Positions 9,550-18,717 of a stretch of DNA of 59,895 nucleotides are shown in pieces. The DNA is from CAYVKM01 sp964452045. Lineage in GTDB: Bacteria > Calditrichota > Calditrichia > RBG-13-44-9. The notes beneath the pieces are model-generated. The model was not told the DNA's origin and did not search any database. It saw nothing but the letters and a program-made list of their open reading frames with translations. Position 1 is the first letter of the stretch. Each line of letters starts with the position of its first letter. Location: NCBI GenBank assembly GCA_964452045.1, contig CAYVKM010000013.1:1-59895 (forward strand), given 5' to 3'. Position numbers and translations under genes: made by a program.

Positions 9550-10539
9550 TTGAATTATTTGCCCGCTGCGAATCGGTATGACAGAATGATTTATAATCGA
9601 ACCGGAAGAAGCGGCTTAAAACTTCCCGCAATTTCTCTGGGTCTGTGGCACAATTTCGGGGGAGCCGATATTTTCGAAAATGCCCGGGCAATGGCGCGAC
9701 AGGCATTTGACCTGGGAATTACCCATTTCGATCTGGCGAATAATTATGGACCGCCTTATGGTTCAGCCGAGGAAACCTTTGGCCAGATCCTGAAAAAGGA
9801 TTTGCACCCTTACCGGGACGAGCTGGTCATCTCCAGCAAAGCCGGCTGGGATATGTGGCCCGGTCCGTATGGCGATTATGGGTCACGCAAATATCTCATC
9901 GCCAGCCTGGATCAGAGTCTGAAGCGAATGGGCCTGGAATATGTGGATATTTTTTACCACCACCGGCCTGATCCGGAAACCCCGCTGGAGGAAACCATGG
10001 GCGCACTGGATCATATTGTCCGGCAGGGCAAGGCGCTGTATGTGGGAATTTCCGCCTATAACGGGGAACAAACCAGAAAGGCATCGGCAATTTTGAGGGG
10101 GATGGGTACGCCCTGCCTCATTCACCAGCCCATGTATAATATGTTTGACCGATGGATTGAAACTGATCTCCTTCCGATTCTGGATCAGGAAGGAATGGGG
10201 TGCATCGTTTTTTCCCCGCTGGCCCAGGGCCTGCTGACTGACAAATACCTGAATGGTATTCCGGAAGGATCCCGGGCTTCCCGCGCCGATAGTTTTCTGG
10301 CACCGGAGGACATCACCCAGAAAAAAATCGGCAAAGTGAGGCAATTAAACGAGCTTGCCAAAAGCCGCGGACAATCGCTTGCCCAGATGGCTATCGCCTG
10401 GATACTCCGGCTTAAAGGTGTCACCTCGGTATTGGTGGGAACCAGCAAGGTTAAGCAGGTAATCGATAATGTTGCTGCCCTCTCTCAGCGGAACTGGACA
10501 GAGGCAGAATTGAAAAAAATTGATGATATTTTAACATAG
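9550..10539 (+). CDS. Aldo/keto reductase, YghZ/GpR-like
   Basis: NADPH-dependent reductase of 329 residues that acts on aldehydes such as L-glyceraldehyde-3-phosphate or methylglyoxal in characterised relatives. The AKR tetrad is visible: Asp and Tyr in DLANNYGPPYG, Lys in ISSKAGWD, His in FYHHRPD. The C-terminal cofactor loop VLVGTSKVKQV is also present. The N-terminus (ANRYDRMIYNRTGRSG) and SLGLWHNFG match the YghZ group closely. I use the TTG at 9550 because GGAGG lies six bases before it and the family N-terminus begins about here. It follows the ABC operon by 70 bases and may share its transcript. Confidence 0.93.
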   Translation: MNYLPAANRYDRMIYNRTGRSGLKLPAISLGLWHNFGGADIFENARAMARQAFDLGITHFDLANNYGPPYGSAEETFGQILKKDLHPYRDELVISSKAGWDMWPGPYGDYGSRKYLIASLDQSLKRMGLEYVDIFYHHRPDPETPLEETMGALDHIVRQGKALYVGISAYNGEQTRKASAILRGMGTPCLIHQPMYNMFDRWIETDLLPILDQEGMGCIVFSPLAQGLLTDKYLNGIPEGSRASRADSFLAPEDITQKKIGKVRQLNELAKSRGQSLAQMAIAWILRLKGVTSVLVGTSKVKQVIDNVAALSQRNWTEAELKKIDDILT

Positions 10540-10592
10540 CATTTTTGTAAAAGTATAAAATTTCTTAGCTGACTCTATTTAGAGGATTATTC

Positions 10593-12788
10593 ATGAAAAC
10601 GATTCCATTCACTTTCAGCAGGATATTTGGGACGATTATAATTTTGTTCACCGGCATTCTGCTATTCTCTTCCTGTTCCGATCGGGGCTCGATCGGTAAA
10701 CCACCGGTAGCAATGGTGGAAGACGTGCCGGATACCCTGCATGGAACAGTAGTTCACGACCCCTACCGTTGGCTGGAAAACTGGAACGATCCGGCCGTCC
10801 AGGCCTGGAGTGAAGGCCAGAACCGTTATGCCCGCAGATTCCTGGATCATTTACCGGACGTTAAACAAATACGATCCCGGGTTTCAGAAATCTTTGAAGA
10901 TGCCTCAGTGAATTATTCGGAAATGATCTGGCGGGAGAATAGACTTTTCTCGATGAAAAATCAACCGCATTTGAATCAGGCTTTGCTGGTCTACATGCCT
11001 TCGGCTGATGAGCCAGAGAAAGAAAAGATTATCGTGGATCCCAATAAAATGGATCCTACCGGTGCAACTTCCATCGTGTGGTATGTCCCGTCGCCGGATG
11101 GAGAACTGGTGGCCGTCTGCCTGTCCGAGGGGGGGTCGGAAATTGGCAGTCTGCATATTTTTGAAACCGAAACTGCAAATCAGGTGGGAGAAGTAATAGA
11201 TCGGGTTAACCAGGGGACTGCCGGCGGCGATTTAGCCTGGAAACCGGACGGTTCCGGATACTACTATACTCGTTACCCCAAACCCGGCGAACGACCAGAG
11301 GAGGATCTGGCTTTTTATCAACAGGTGTATTATCATCAGTTGGGCACGCTTCAGGAGCAAGACCGTTATGTAATTGGGAAAGATTTTCCCAAGATCGGGG
11401 AAATCCGGCTCAAAATGGATAACCTCACCGGACGATTGCTGCTGACCCTTCAGATGGGAGATGGGGGCGACTTTTCTTTCTATTTGATGAATGCTTATGG
11501 CAGATGGCGGGAGATTATTCCCTTCGGCAATCAGATTGTGGAGGGTGTTCTCGGTCCCGACCGAATGCTTTATTTTATCTCTCTCAATAAAGCCCAACGG
11601 GGCAAGATTATCCGGATGTCGCCGCTGAATCCATCCCTGACTCGTGCCAGTGTTATTATTCCGGAGGGCGATGATGCTATTGTTTCCAGCTTCTATAATA
11701 AATCAAAATTTGTTGTAACAAAGAATCGACTTTATATCACTTACCAGATGGGCGGTCCGACCGATCTGAGGGTTTTCGATCTCAAGGGAAAGAAATTAAA
11801 AGGTCCACAAATATTACCCGTATCAAGTATTAATGAGTTAACTCCAATAGGTGAAAATGATATATTATTCAGTAATTCTTCCTATATTGTCCCGGAAAGC
11901 TGGTTTCTGTTCCAAGCCGCCGGCAGCACTACCAGTGCGACTAAATTATATAGCACCTCCCCGGTAAATTTTGCTGACACTGAAGTCCGGCGGGAGTTCG
12001 CTACCTCCAAAGATGGTACAAAAATACCGGTTAATATAATCATAAAAAAGGACACCAAGCTGGACGGCAGTAATCCCACGCTGCTTTATGGTTATGGCGG
12101 TTATGGATTGAGTAGAACACCCAATTACCAGCCACTGAGATCCGTCTGGATCGAGCAGGGAGGAATTTACGCGGTTGCCAATATACGAGGGGGTGCTGAG
12201 TATGGGGAGGCCTGGCACCAGGCCGGAATGCTAACCAACAAACAAAATGTATTCGACGACTTCACTGCGGTTATGGAATATCTGATAAAAACCGGTTATA
12301 CCAACCCGCAAAAACTGGCGATTATGGGTGGTTCCAATGGAGGCTTATTGATGGGTGCCATGCTTACCCAGCATCCCGATCTGTTTAAGGCGACGGTTTC
12401 ATATGTAGGTGTTTACGATATGATCCGGGTGGAGCAGACCCCCAATGGAAAATTTAATATCCCGGAATTTGGCACCGTGCAGGATCCGGAGCAGTTTAAG
12501 GCGCTGTATGCCTACTCTCCCTATCACAATGTGAGATATGGGGTAGCTTATCCCGCTGTTTTGTTCATGACCGGGGCCAATGATCCCCGGGTGGATCCAA
12601 TGCACTCCCGCAAAATGATCGCCCAATTGCAGGCGGCCACCAGTTCGGACAATCCCATTCTGTTAAGGACCAGCTCCGGAACCGGTCATGGCATCGGTAC
12701 GCCAACCAGCGAAAAGATAAATGAGAATGTGGCTATGTACACTTTTCTGTTTAATGAACTCGGGGTGAGTTATAAACCGGTAAATTAA
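10593..12788 (+). CDS. Prolyl oligopeptidase family serine peptidase (S9A), lipoprotein
   Basis: A 731-residue peptidase that cleaves after proline in short peptides, probably in the periplasm. A hydrophobic signal ends in LLFSSC, a plausible lipobox with Cys29 as the lipidated residue. The N-terminal part carries the seven-bladed beta-propeller of S9A enzymes (starting at DPYRWLEN), and the C-terminal third the alpha/beta hydrolase domain. The catalytic triad is Ser581 in GGSNGG, Asp664 in NDPRVDP and His699 in GTGHGIG, in the right order and spacing. ANIRGGAEYG is the conserved S9A strand. A weak SD and a 50-base gap separate it from the aldo/keto reductase. It is a single intact gene of normal length. 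Confidence 0.95.
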   Translation: MKTIPFTFSRIFGTIIILFTGILLFSSCSDRGSIGKPPVAMVEDVPDTLHGTVVHDPYRWLENWNDPAVQAWSEGQNRYARRFLDHLPDVKQIRSRVSEIFEDASVNYSEMIWRENRLFSMKNQPHLNQALLVYMPSADEPEKEKIIVDPNKMDPTGATSIVWYVPSPDGELVAVCLSEGGSEIGSLHIFETETANQVGEVIDRVNQGTAGGDLAWKPDGSGYYYTRYPKPGERPEEDLAFYQQVYYHQLGTLQEQDRYVIGKDFPKIGEIRLKMDNLTGRLLLTLQMGDGGDFSFYLMNAYGRWREIIPFGNQIVEGVLGPDRMLYFISLNKAQRGKIIRMSPLNPSLTRASVIIPEGDDAIVSSFYNKSKFVVTKNRLYITYQMGGPTDLRVFDLKGKKLKGPQILPVSSINELTPIGENDILFSNSSYIVPESWFLFQAAGSTTSATKLYSTSPVNFADTEVRREFATSKDGTKIPVNIIIKKDTKLDGSNPTLLYGYGGYGLSRTPNYQPLRSVWIEQGGIYAVANIRGGAEYGEAWHQAGMLTNKQNVFDDFTAVMEYLIKTGYTNPQKLAIMGGSNGGLLMGAMLTQHPDLFKATVSYVGVYDMIRVEQTPNGKFNIPEFGTVQDPEQFKALYAYSPYHNVRYGVAYPAVLFMTGANDPRVDPMHSRKMIAQLQAATSSDNPILLRTSSGTGHGIGTPTSEKINENVAMYTFLFNELGVSYKPVN

Positions 12789-12823
12789 AATAATACAGAC
12801 TGTCGATCAGTCGGAGTAGACTC

Positions 12824-13258
12824 ATGATAAAGCTTATCGCAAAGTATGGCGGCGTATTGATCCTGATTGCCATCGGGATCCTTTTTATACGGAGATCGGT
12901 GTTTTCCCCTTCTCCCTGGGTTATCGCAACTCAACTTTTTGCCATCGGATTGGTCATCTGGGCTAGAGTGACCTTTATGGGGCAACAATTTAAAGTGACG
13001 GCCGATCCAGGCACTGGTCAGTTATTGCAGAGGGGACCGTATCGGTTCATCCGCCATCCCATGTACCTGGCGGCGCTTCTGTTTGTCTGGGCCAGCATCA
13101 TAAGTCACTGGTCGCTCCTTAACCTTTTCATTGGATTTTTGGTGGTAATTGTACTGATTATCAGAATCCATGTAGAAGAAAGATTGCTCTGGGAAAAATA
13201 TCCGCAATACCGGGAATATTCCCATAAAACCAAAAGGTTTATTCCGTTTGTCTGGTAA
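12824..13258 (+). CDS. Isoprenylcysteine carboxyl methyltransferase-like membrane methyltransferase
   Basis: Small integral membrane protein, 144 residues, of the ICMT/PEMT superfamily, which methylates lipidic substrates with S-adenosylmethionine. It has two N-terminal helices, the cofactor-site motif GPYRFIRHPMYLA, two further helices, and the C-terminal EERLLWEKYPQYREY element with the conserved Glu. The true substrate of bacterial members is rarely known; phospholipid or isoprenoid methylation are both possible. It starts 35 bases after the prolyl oligopeptidase gene on the same strand. Confidence 0.88.
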   Translation: MIKLIAKYGGVLILIAIGILFIRRSVFSPSPWVIATQLFAIGLVIWARVTFMGQQFKVTADPGTGQLLQRGPYRFIRHPMYLAALLFVWASIISHWSLLNLFIGFLVVIVLIIRIHVEERLLWEKYPQYREYSHKTKRFIPFVW

Positions 13259-13402
13259 AAAGTGATATTGCAAGAAATAGATTTCTTGGTTGTTAAACAA
13301 ATTGACTCTGAAACATTCACCTACAGTTGCATACCCAACTAAAAAATTATAAAAATATTGAAATGTATAACTGAATAAAATCCTATATCGTTATATTGAT
13401 AT

Positions 13403-14809
13403 ATGAAATTTTTTAAATATTTAATTCTATCACTCTTAATTATATCTCTCTATCAGGTTTATTGTAAAAGGGAGATTAAAGATAAAGAGAAATCTCAGTC
13501 ATCGAATTTTTCTGCACCAAAAAAAGACACAAAAATATCTAGTAATGACACAATTAGTCATGATCGACTATATGGAAATTTGGATAATAAAGTTGATCAA
13601 TTATTTATAACTACCTCAACAAATAGAGACTCGTTGTCAGAAATGGTATTGGATTTTTTGTGGCATTCTGATAGCCTAGGTATTTTCTGGAGTCCAAACA
13701 ATTTATGGAATTCTTTATTTTTCATTTTTACATCCCCAGGATATTATTATTACTGGAATTTAAATTTTAATTCCGAGGAAGTTGTTAAAAATGTAGATAA
13801 TAATAAATGTCCTTATTCCTTGATTGCTTTCAAAATTACTAATATTGAAAGAGGAAGTAAGAATGCTATTATAGATATTATATTTTATCTGGTAGAGGGA
13901 CATGAAATTAAAACATTAAGCAGAAAAGGTATTGTAGATGATTATGAATATGATATAAAAGATAGTCTTATATGTTCATATACTTTAAATTACTTAAATC
14001 GAAAATGGATAATACAATTACCCGCCTCCAAAATTGGTGATGTAGTACTATCATTACAAAAAACTGCTGAAAATGAATCTAGGGATTCCAGTTCATTTCT
14101 CATTAATACAAATCAAATACATGAATGGAAGAATATCCCTCTATCTAACAGTTCAGATTTGGACTCTCCAATAAGCTTAACAAAGCGGTATCTATGGAAA
14201 GATTCAGTGGGAGCTTATAGGTATATGTCGGATGATTGGTTAATCGGAAAAAGAGGTCTGGAGTATGACTCTTATTCTGATGCGAAGCCAGAACATTATA
14301 ATTCTAAAGCCTCCATTTGGTATATTTACTCATTGTTATCAGACGTTATCGAAATGGATTATATAATCTCTGGCTACAAAATTCTTTCTGCAAAGCAATA
14401 TAAAGATACAGCAATAGTTGATGTTCGTCTGGACTTTTTAGCAAAAATACCTCAAAGCCCAAATGGCTTTCGAATGATGAAAAAACATATAATCAATTTA
14501 CATGGTAAAAGTTTGAATATTACTTTTAGTTTCATAAAATATAATGGTGTTTGGTATTTATATAAACCAGTATTGCCATTCAACTGTTTGGGGTTGGAGA
14601 CAGCTACGATTATTTGTTCTCAAAATTGTGAACGCCCAAATTCACTGGTAGAAGTAAATAAAGTTAACAAAATATTATCAAACAAAGACGCCTATTCTAA
14701 AGATGAGGTAAATGGGGCATATGGTACGCTTTACAGGTGGAATAATTGGTATGTTAATCAGAAACTTGTTGAACTGAGACATAATTTGGTAAAAAACAGA
14801 TTGAATTAA
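13403..14809 (+). CDS. AT-rich orphan, predicted exported protein with two related halves
   Basis: I do not recognise this 468-residue protein. It begins with a signal-like segment (MKFFKYLILSLLIISLYQVYC); the Cys could be lipidated, though VYC is a poor lipobox. A Ser/Lys-rich linker follows. Two stretches, roughly residues 145-205 and 325-395, look like diverged copies of one alpha+beta unit: each has a strand reading like A-I-(I/V)-D-(I/V), a basic segment, then W-x-(I/L)-x-x-P near its end. That layout recalls small NTF2-like domains, but this is a guess. The gene is much more AT-rich than its flanks, uses many ATA/TTA codons, and is followed by dispersed palindromic repeats, which suggests acquired DNA. 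Confidence 0.7.
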   Translation: MKFFKYLILSLLIISLYQVYCKREIKDKEKSQSSNFSAPKKDTKISSNDTISHDRLYGNLDNKVDQLFITTSTNRDSLSEMVLDFLWHSDSLGIFWSPNNLWNSLFFIFTSPGYYYYWNLNFNSEEVVKNVDNNKCPYSLIAFKITNIERGSKNAIIDIIFYLVEGHEIKTLSRKGIVDDYEYDIKDSLICSYTLNYLNRKWIIQLPASKIGDVVLSLQKTAENESRDSSSFLINTNQIHEWKNIPLSNSSDLDSPISLTKRYLWKDSVGAYRYMSDDWLIGKRGLEYDSYSDAKPEHYNSKASIWYIYSLLSDVIEMDYIISGYKILSAKQYKDTAIVDVRLDFLAKIPQSPNGFRMMKKHIINLHGKSLNITFSFIKYNGVWYLYKPVLPFNCLGLETATIICSQNCERPNSLVEVNKVNKILSNKDAYSKDEVNGAYGTLYRWNNWYVNQKLVELRHNLVKNRLN

Positions 14810-14891
14810 AATTCAAGGCAAATTCACCTTTCTAAATTATTTTATTGGCATTGTCAATTGTATTGTTATGAAAAATGGAGAAGCAGTTAAG

Positions 14892-15024
14892 TATATGTCA
14901 TCCCTAACGGGATTTTCCTGGCAATGTTAACCAATAAGAAAACACCATAGGTGTTTAATGTTTATAAAAACACAAAATCCAATAAAAAATCAGACAGCCG
15001 TAGGTGTTCAGTATTATTTCTAAA
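14892..15024. repeat. Cluster of three palindromic REP-like units
   Basis: Three copies of the family described at 35616-36074. 14892-14915 (plus orientation) has stem ATCCC/GGGAT. 14937-14966 (minus orientation) has stem AACACC/GGTGTT. 14994-15024 (minus) is decayed, with one arm mutated. Each stem is flanked by the same AT-rich arm (TATAAACAT or TATATGTCA). The rest of 14810-15103 is AT-rich and holds no gene that I can see. Confidence 0.75.
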
Positions 15025-15103
15025 CAAAATTACAGCACTAAATTGAATCAGGTAAAACATACACTCATTTAACTAACACAACAGGTTTGATTATTAAATT
15101 GAT

Positions 15104-15736
15104 ATGAAGTCAATTGCCAGCCAAATAACCGAAACAACTTTTCAGCAGGCCATCTCCGAGCTTTGTAAAAGGGATGAAGACCTGGCTCAGATATTCGACC
15201 GCATTGGTCCGCCGCCGATGTGGGTGCGGGAACCGGGATTTCCCGCACTGGTCCGGATCATTCTGGAGCAACAGGTTTCCCTGGCTTCGGCCAAAGCAGC
15301 TTACGACCGCTTACTGGCTCAGGTGTCTCCGATTACTGCCGGAGGTTTTTTGGCTTTGAACAATGAGGAACTGAAGCAAATTGGCTTCAGCCGGCAAAAA
15401 ACCGGATATTGTCGCGCCCTGGCGGAAAATATTCAGCAGGGTAAATTGGATCTGGATAACCTCCTCATGCTGGATGATGATACCATCAGAAGAAAACTGA
15501 CCGATCACAAAGGTATTGGCGCCTGGACCGCTGAGATTTATCTCTTAATGGCATTGAGACGGCGGGATGTCTGGCCACGCCATGACCTGGCCCTTGCAGT
15601 AGCCGTACAACAGGTAAAAAAACTGAATTCCCGCCCCTCTCCCGAAAAATTAGAAAAATTGAGTATTCCCTGGAAACCCTGGCGAGCGGTAGCAGCCCGG
15701 ATGCTCTGGCATCATTATCTAAACAATTCGAAGTAA
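15104..15736 (+). CDS. DNA-3-methyladenine glycosylase II-like (HhH-GPD family)
   Basis: Base-excision repair glycosylase of 210 residues, AlkA/Mag-like, which removes alkylated purines. The HhH-GPD fold is visible: an N-terminal helical region with ILEQQVSLASAKAAY, the helix-hairpin-helix LTDHKGIGAWTAE, and the catalytic aspartate Asp161 in WPRHDLAL. There is no Cys-rich 4Fe-4S tail, which argues against EndoIII/MutY, and no N-terminal AlkA TBP-like domain, so it is the short form. It stands between the AT-rich insert and a conserved orphan on the same strand. Confidence 0.92.
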   Translation: MKSIASQITETTFQQAISELCKRDEDLAQIFDRIGPPPMWVREPGFPALVRIILEQQVSLASAKAAYDRLLAQVSPITAGGFLALNNEELKQIGFSRQKTGYCRALAENIQQGKLDLDNLLMLDDDTIRRKLTDHKGIGAWTAEIYLLMALRRRDVWPRHDLALAVAVQQVKKLNSRPSPEKLEKLSIPWKPWRAVAARMLWHHYLNNSK

Positions 15737-15786
15737 ATAAGGTATAGTAATCACTTCCATTACTACACAGAAGGCAAGGAGCCCGA

Positions 15787-16425
15787 ATGTCTGCTATAAA
15801 ATTATTTAATCAATCCCTGACTGATTCGGAAAAAACCTTTATGGCAAAACTGACCGATCCGAACAAAATCCAGTTATTTCTGGATGAACTGATTTACAGT
15901 GCCGATCCGTTTTATCGCTGCCCGCTGCAGGTTTTACAGGATAAAACAGCCCACTGTTTTGATGGCGCCCTGTTTGCCACTGCCGCACTCCGGCAAATCG
16001 GCTATCCACCCTTTATTCTGGATATGATTCCTAACCAGCGGGATGACGATCACCTGCTGGCTTTGTATAAACAAGAGGGACATTGGGGAGCAATTGCCAA
16101 ATCCAATTTTGTGGGATTGCGCTTCCGCGAACCGGTTTATCGAAACTTGCGGGAACTGGTGATGTCCTATTTTGAGCAGTACTATAATGTAGAGCGGGAA
16201 AAAACTCTGCGCGGATATACGGTGCCATTAAATTTGGAGCGCTTTGATAAATTCAACTGGATGACCATGCCGGATCATCTGGACAAGATTGCCGACAAAC
16301 TGGATCAAATCCGCCGCTTCGATCTGCTATCCGACAAAATGACGAAACGTCTCTCCCTGCTTGACCAACGTTCCTACCAGGCCGGTTTGATGGGAGTTAA
16401 CGAGAAAGGCTTGTTCCGACCCTAA
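15787..16425 (+). CDS. Conserved protein with a transglutaminase-like Cys-His pair
   Basis: A 212-residue soluble protein without signal peptide or membrane segment. Residues 50-105 resemble the core of transglutaminase/papain-like folds: Cys57 sits at the start of a hydrophobic helix (HCFDGALFATAAL), followed by a strand, then His89 in DDDHLLALY and a strand ending WGAIAKSNF. A third catalytic residue is not obvious; Asp or Asn in the following strand is possible. The C-terminal 60 residues look helical and charged. It lies 50 bases after the AlkA-like gene and may be co-transcribed. The fold is assigned by pattern only and enzymatic activity is unproven. Confidence 0.7.
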   Translation: MSAIKLFNQSLTDSEKTFMAKLTDPNKIQLFLDELIYSADPFYRCPLQVLQDKTAHCFDGALFATAALRQIGYPPFILDMIPNQRDDDHLLALYKQEGHWGAIAKSNFVGLRFREPVYRNLRELVMSYFEQYYNVEREKTLRGYTVPLNLERFDKFNWMTMPDHLDKIADKLDQIRRFDLLSDKMTKRLSLLDQRSYQAGLMGVNEKGLFRP

Positions 16426-16451
16426 AGGAATGAACCGCCCACCATAAGTAA

Positions 16452-17957
16452 CTATTCACCCTTAGCCAAAATTTTTAGCCAATGCCAGAGCAGACGAACT
16501 CCATACCCTGTGGCCCCGGCTGGCCGGTAGGATTTCTTCGGCATGTCCCAGGCAGTTCCTGCAATATCGATATGAGCCCAGGGCGTTTTCTCAACAAATT
16601 TTTTCAGGAAAGCAGCGGCAGTTATGGTACCAGCCCCGGATTTGGTGGAAATATTCCTGATATCGGCAATCTTGCTTTTCATCAGTTCATCATAATCGTC
16701 CCATAATGGTAATGGCCAGATCCGTTCGCCGGAAATGTTAGCTGCTTCCTGCAGGCTTTCCAGCATGTTTTCATCACTGGTCAAAACGCCGGCGGCCAGA
16801 TTACCCAGGGCAACGATCACCGCACCGGTGAGGGTGGCCAGGTCCACGATCATGTCCGGGGCATATATTCTCTCCACATAACTCAGGGCGTCAGCCAGGA
16901 TTAGTCTACCCTCGGCATCTGTATTGATGATTTCCACTGTCTTACCGGAATAACTTTTTACAATATCACCTGGCCGGGTAGCCGTTCCGGAAGGCATGTT
17001 TTCCACCAGCGGCATCACCGCAATCACATTTACCGGGAGCCGGGTGAGGCTTACCGCCTGTAAAGCACCCAGGACTGCCGCCGCCCCACACATATCATAT
17101 TTCATCTCTTCCATATTTTTAGATGGCTTTATGGAAATTCCACCACTGTCGAAGGTAACGCCCTTACCGACCAGTGCTATAGTTTTCTTAGCTGCGGGGT
17201 GGGAAAGACTGGCCATAGCCAAAAACGGAGGATTTTCGCTACCCTGCGCCACGGCCAGCAAAGCATTCATTTTCATTTTCCGCATCGATTGCTGATCCAG
17301 AATTTCCAGTTCCCATTTGTATTTCCTGGATAGCTGTTTTACTTCCGCCACAAAGATCGCCGGGGTCAACAGATTGGATGGTAATTCCGCCAGCCGCTTG
17401 GTTAGATTTATCGATTCTCCCAAAGCCATTCCAATGGCCAGATCCTCATTTCTGCCTATCTCCGAATTTTGCAGCAAAAAAGTTGCTTGTTCAATATCCG
17501 GGATAACTTCGTCCTCTTCCGGTTTTTTGAGTTCTTTTAGTTTAAACTCCGTGGTTATCATCGCCGCCACCATTTCCGGCAGGAACATCTCCGGATATCC
17601 GGGCATGGGATAATCTTTCAGGCAGAGGAAGGCTAAAGTATTTCCAAGATGTTTCTGCAAGACCTTAACCGATGTTCCGGCAATCTGACGGGCATTTTCC
17701 AGGTTCCAGGCAGATATTTTACCGGCGCCAACAAAACCTATAAAATCGAACTGCTTATCTTCCACCGGTACCACGAATTCCTGATTTAACTTGCCCTTAA
17801 AATGGGAGCGTTCCAGAAAGACATCAAGTTCAGGAATTAATTTATCGGAGAGCAGAAGTATGTTCTCTGGAATTTTTATAGCATCTTCGAACAAGGGAAT
17901 AATCAGCAAATCCGATTTTATAGCTTCAAAGTTTTTTGTTAATAATTTAAATTCCAT
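16452..17957 (-). CDS. pepA: Leucyl aminopeptidase (M17, PepA-like)
   Basis: Two-metal aminopeptidase, 501 residues, forming hexamers that release N-terminal residues from peptides in the cytosol. The C-terminal catalytic domain shows the metal/catalytic lysine motif GKGVTFDSGGISIKP, the MKYDMCGAAAV segment and the diagnostic NTDAEGRLILADAL, which supplies Asp and Glu metal ligands and the catalytic Arg. The N-terminal ~170 residues form the regulatory alpha/beta domain. A GGAGTAAG SD precedes the ATG. It converges with the transglutaminase-like gene, only 26 bases apart, and diverges from the next plus-strand gene. Confidence 0.96.
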   Translation of the reverse strand: MEFKLLTKNFEAIKSDLLIIPLFEDAIKIPENILLLSDKLIPELDVFLERSHFKGKLNQEFVVPVEDKQFDFIGFVGAGKISAWNLENARQIAGTSVKVLQKHLGNTLAFLCLKDYPMPGYPEMFLPEMVAAMITTEFKLKELKKPEEDEVIPDIEQATFLLQNSEIGRNEDLAIGMALGESINLTKRLAELPSNLLTPAIFVAEVKQLSRKYKWELEILDQQSMRKMKMNALLAVAQGSENPPFLAMASLSHPAAKKTIALVGKGVTFDSGGISIKPSKNMEEMKYDMCGAAAVLGALQAVSLTRLPVNVIAVMPLVENMPSGTATRPGDIVKSYSGKTVEIINTDAEGRLILADALSYVERIYAPDMIVDLATLTGAVIVALGNLAAGVLTSDENMLESLQEAANISGERIWPLPLWDDYDELMKSKIADIRNISTKSGAGTITAAAFLKKFVEKTPWAHIDIAGTAWDMPKKSYRPAGATGYGVRLLWHWLKILAKGE

Positions 17958-18235
17958 CTCTTACTCCTTTGGTATTTCTCCGGTGATGTCTCATCATTTT
18001 ATTTAAGTACAGGTTGAATAATAAATAAAAACTATTCTTTTTCATATTAAATTTTATGGTCCCTGAACATTTCACAGGCAGCCAACCTTCATTCAAAAAC
18101 AAGCAATATCGGTTTTACCTGGAACGAAATACAAAATAAACCTTTATTTTTTCACTCTCATTGGTTAAATTTTACACCGGAACAATTTATATCCTTCTCT
18201 GTTTTTATTAGAGAAGGACGATAATGGAGGTTACA

Positions 18236-18694
18236 ATGAAAAAGGGTTTATTGGTATTCATTTTTGTATTTATCCCCATGCTGGCATTTGCCCAGTTAAA
18301 ATCGCAAACCAAGATGCCTTCCATCAGCGATGCCATCGCCAAACCAAATACCGGATCGTTTTTCGGACTTTTTGATCCGACCAGATTGAGCATGCATCAT
18401 AGCTTTTCCATGAGTTATATGACCATGGGAAGTGCCGGTGGCATGATGGTAAACAGTTATATGAATACCATAGATTACCAGATAAGCAATCCGTTATTTT
18501 TAAGATTAAATCTGGGTTTGATGAACATCCCCTATAGTTCCCTGCAGAATCCGGTGTTAAATAACACTCAGTTTTTCGGGGGAGCAGAACTGTATTACCG
18601 GCCCAGCGAAAATACCCTCCTGAAACTCGGTTTTGATGTAAGACCAGGATATTACGGTCCCGGATATTACAACAATGGCTGGTACGGATGGTAA
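18236..18694 (+). CDS. Small exported protein of unknown function
   Basis: A 152-residue protein with a clear signal peptide (MKKGLLVFIFVFIPMLAFAQ, cleavage after AFA). The mature part is rich in Ser, Met, Gly and aromatic residues, has short alternating strands such as LFLRLNLGLM and ELYYRPSENTLLKLGF, and ends in a Gly/Tyr-rich, low-complexity tail. It could be an outer-membrane or periplasmic beta protein. I place the start at 18236 rather than the in-frame ATG at 18224, because GGAGG (18226-18230) is then a properly spaced ribosome site. It is followed after 23 bases by the LytR_C gene. Confidence 0.8.
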   Translation: MKKGLLVFIFVFIPMLAFAQLKSQTKMPSISDAIAKPNTGSFFGLFDPTRLSMHHSFSMSYMTMGSAGGMMVNSYMNTIDYQISNPLFLRLNLGLMNIPYSSLQNPVLNNTQFFGGAELYYRPSENTLLKLGFDVRPGYYGPGYYNNGWYGW

Positions 18695-18717
18695 TCCACA
18701 AGAGGAGATGTTAAAGT

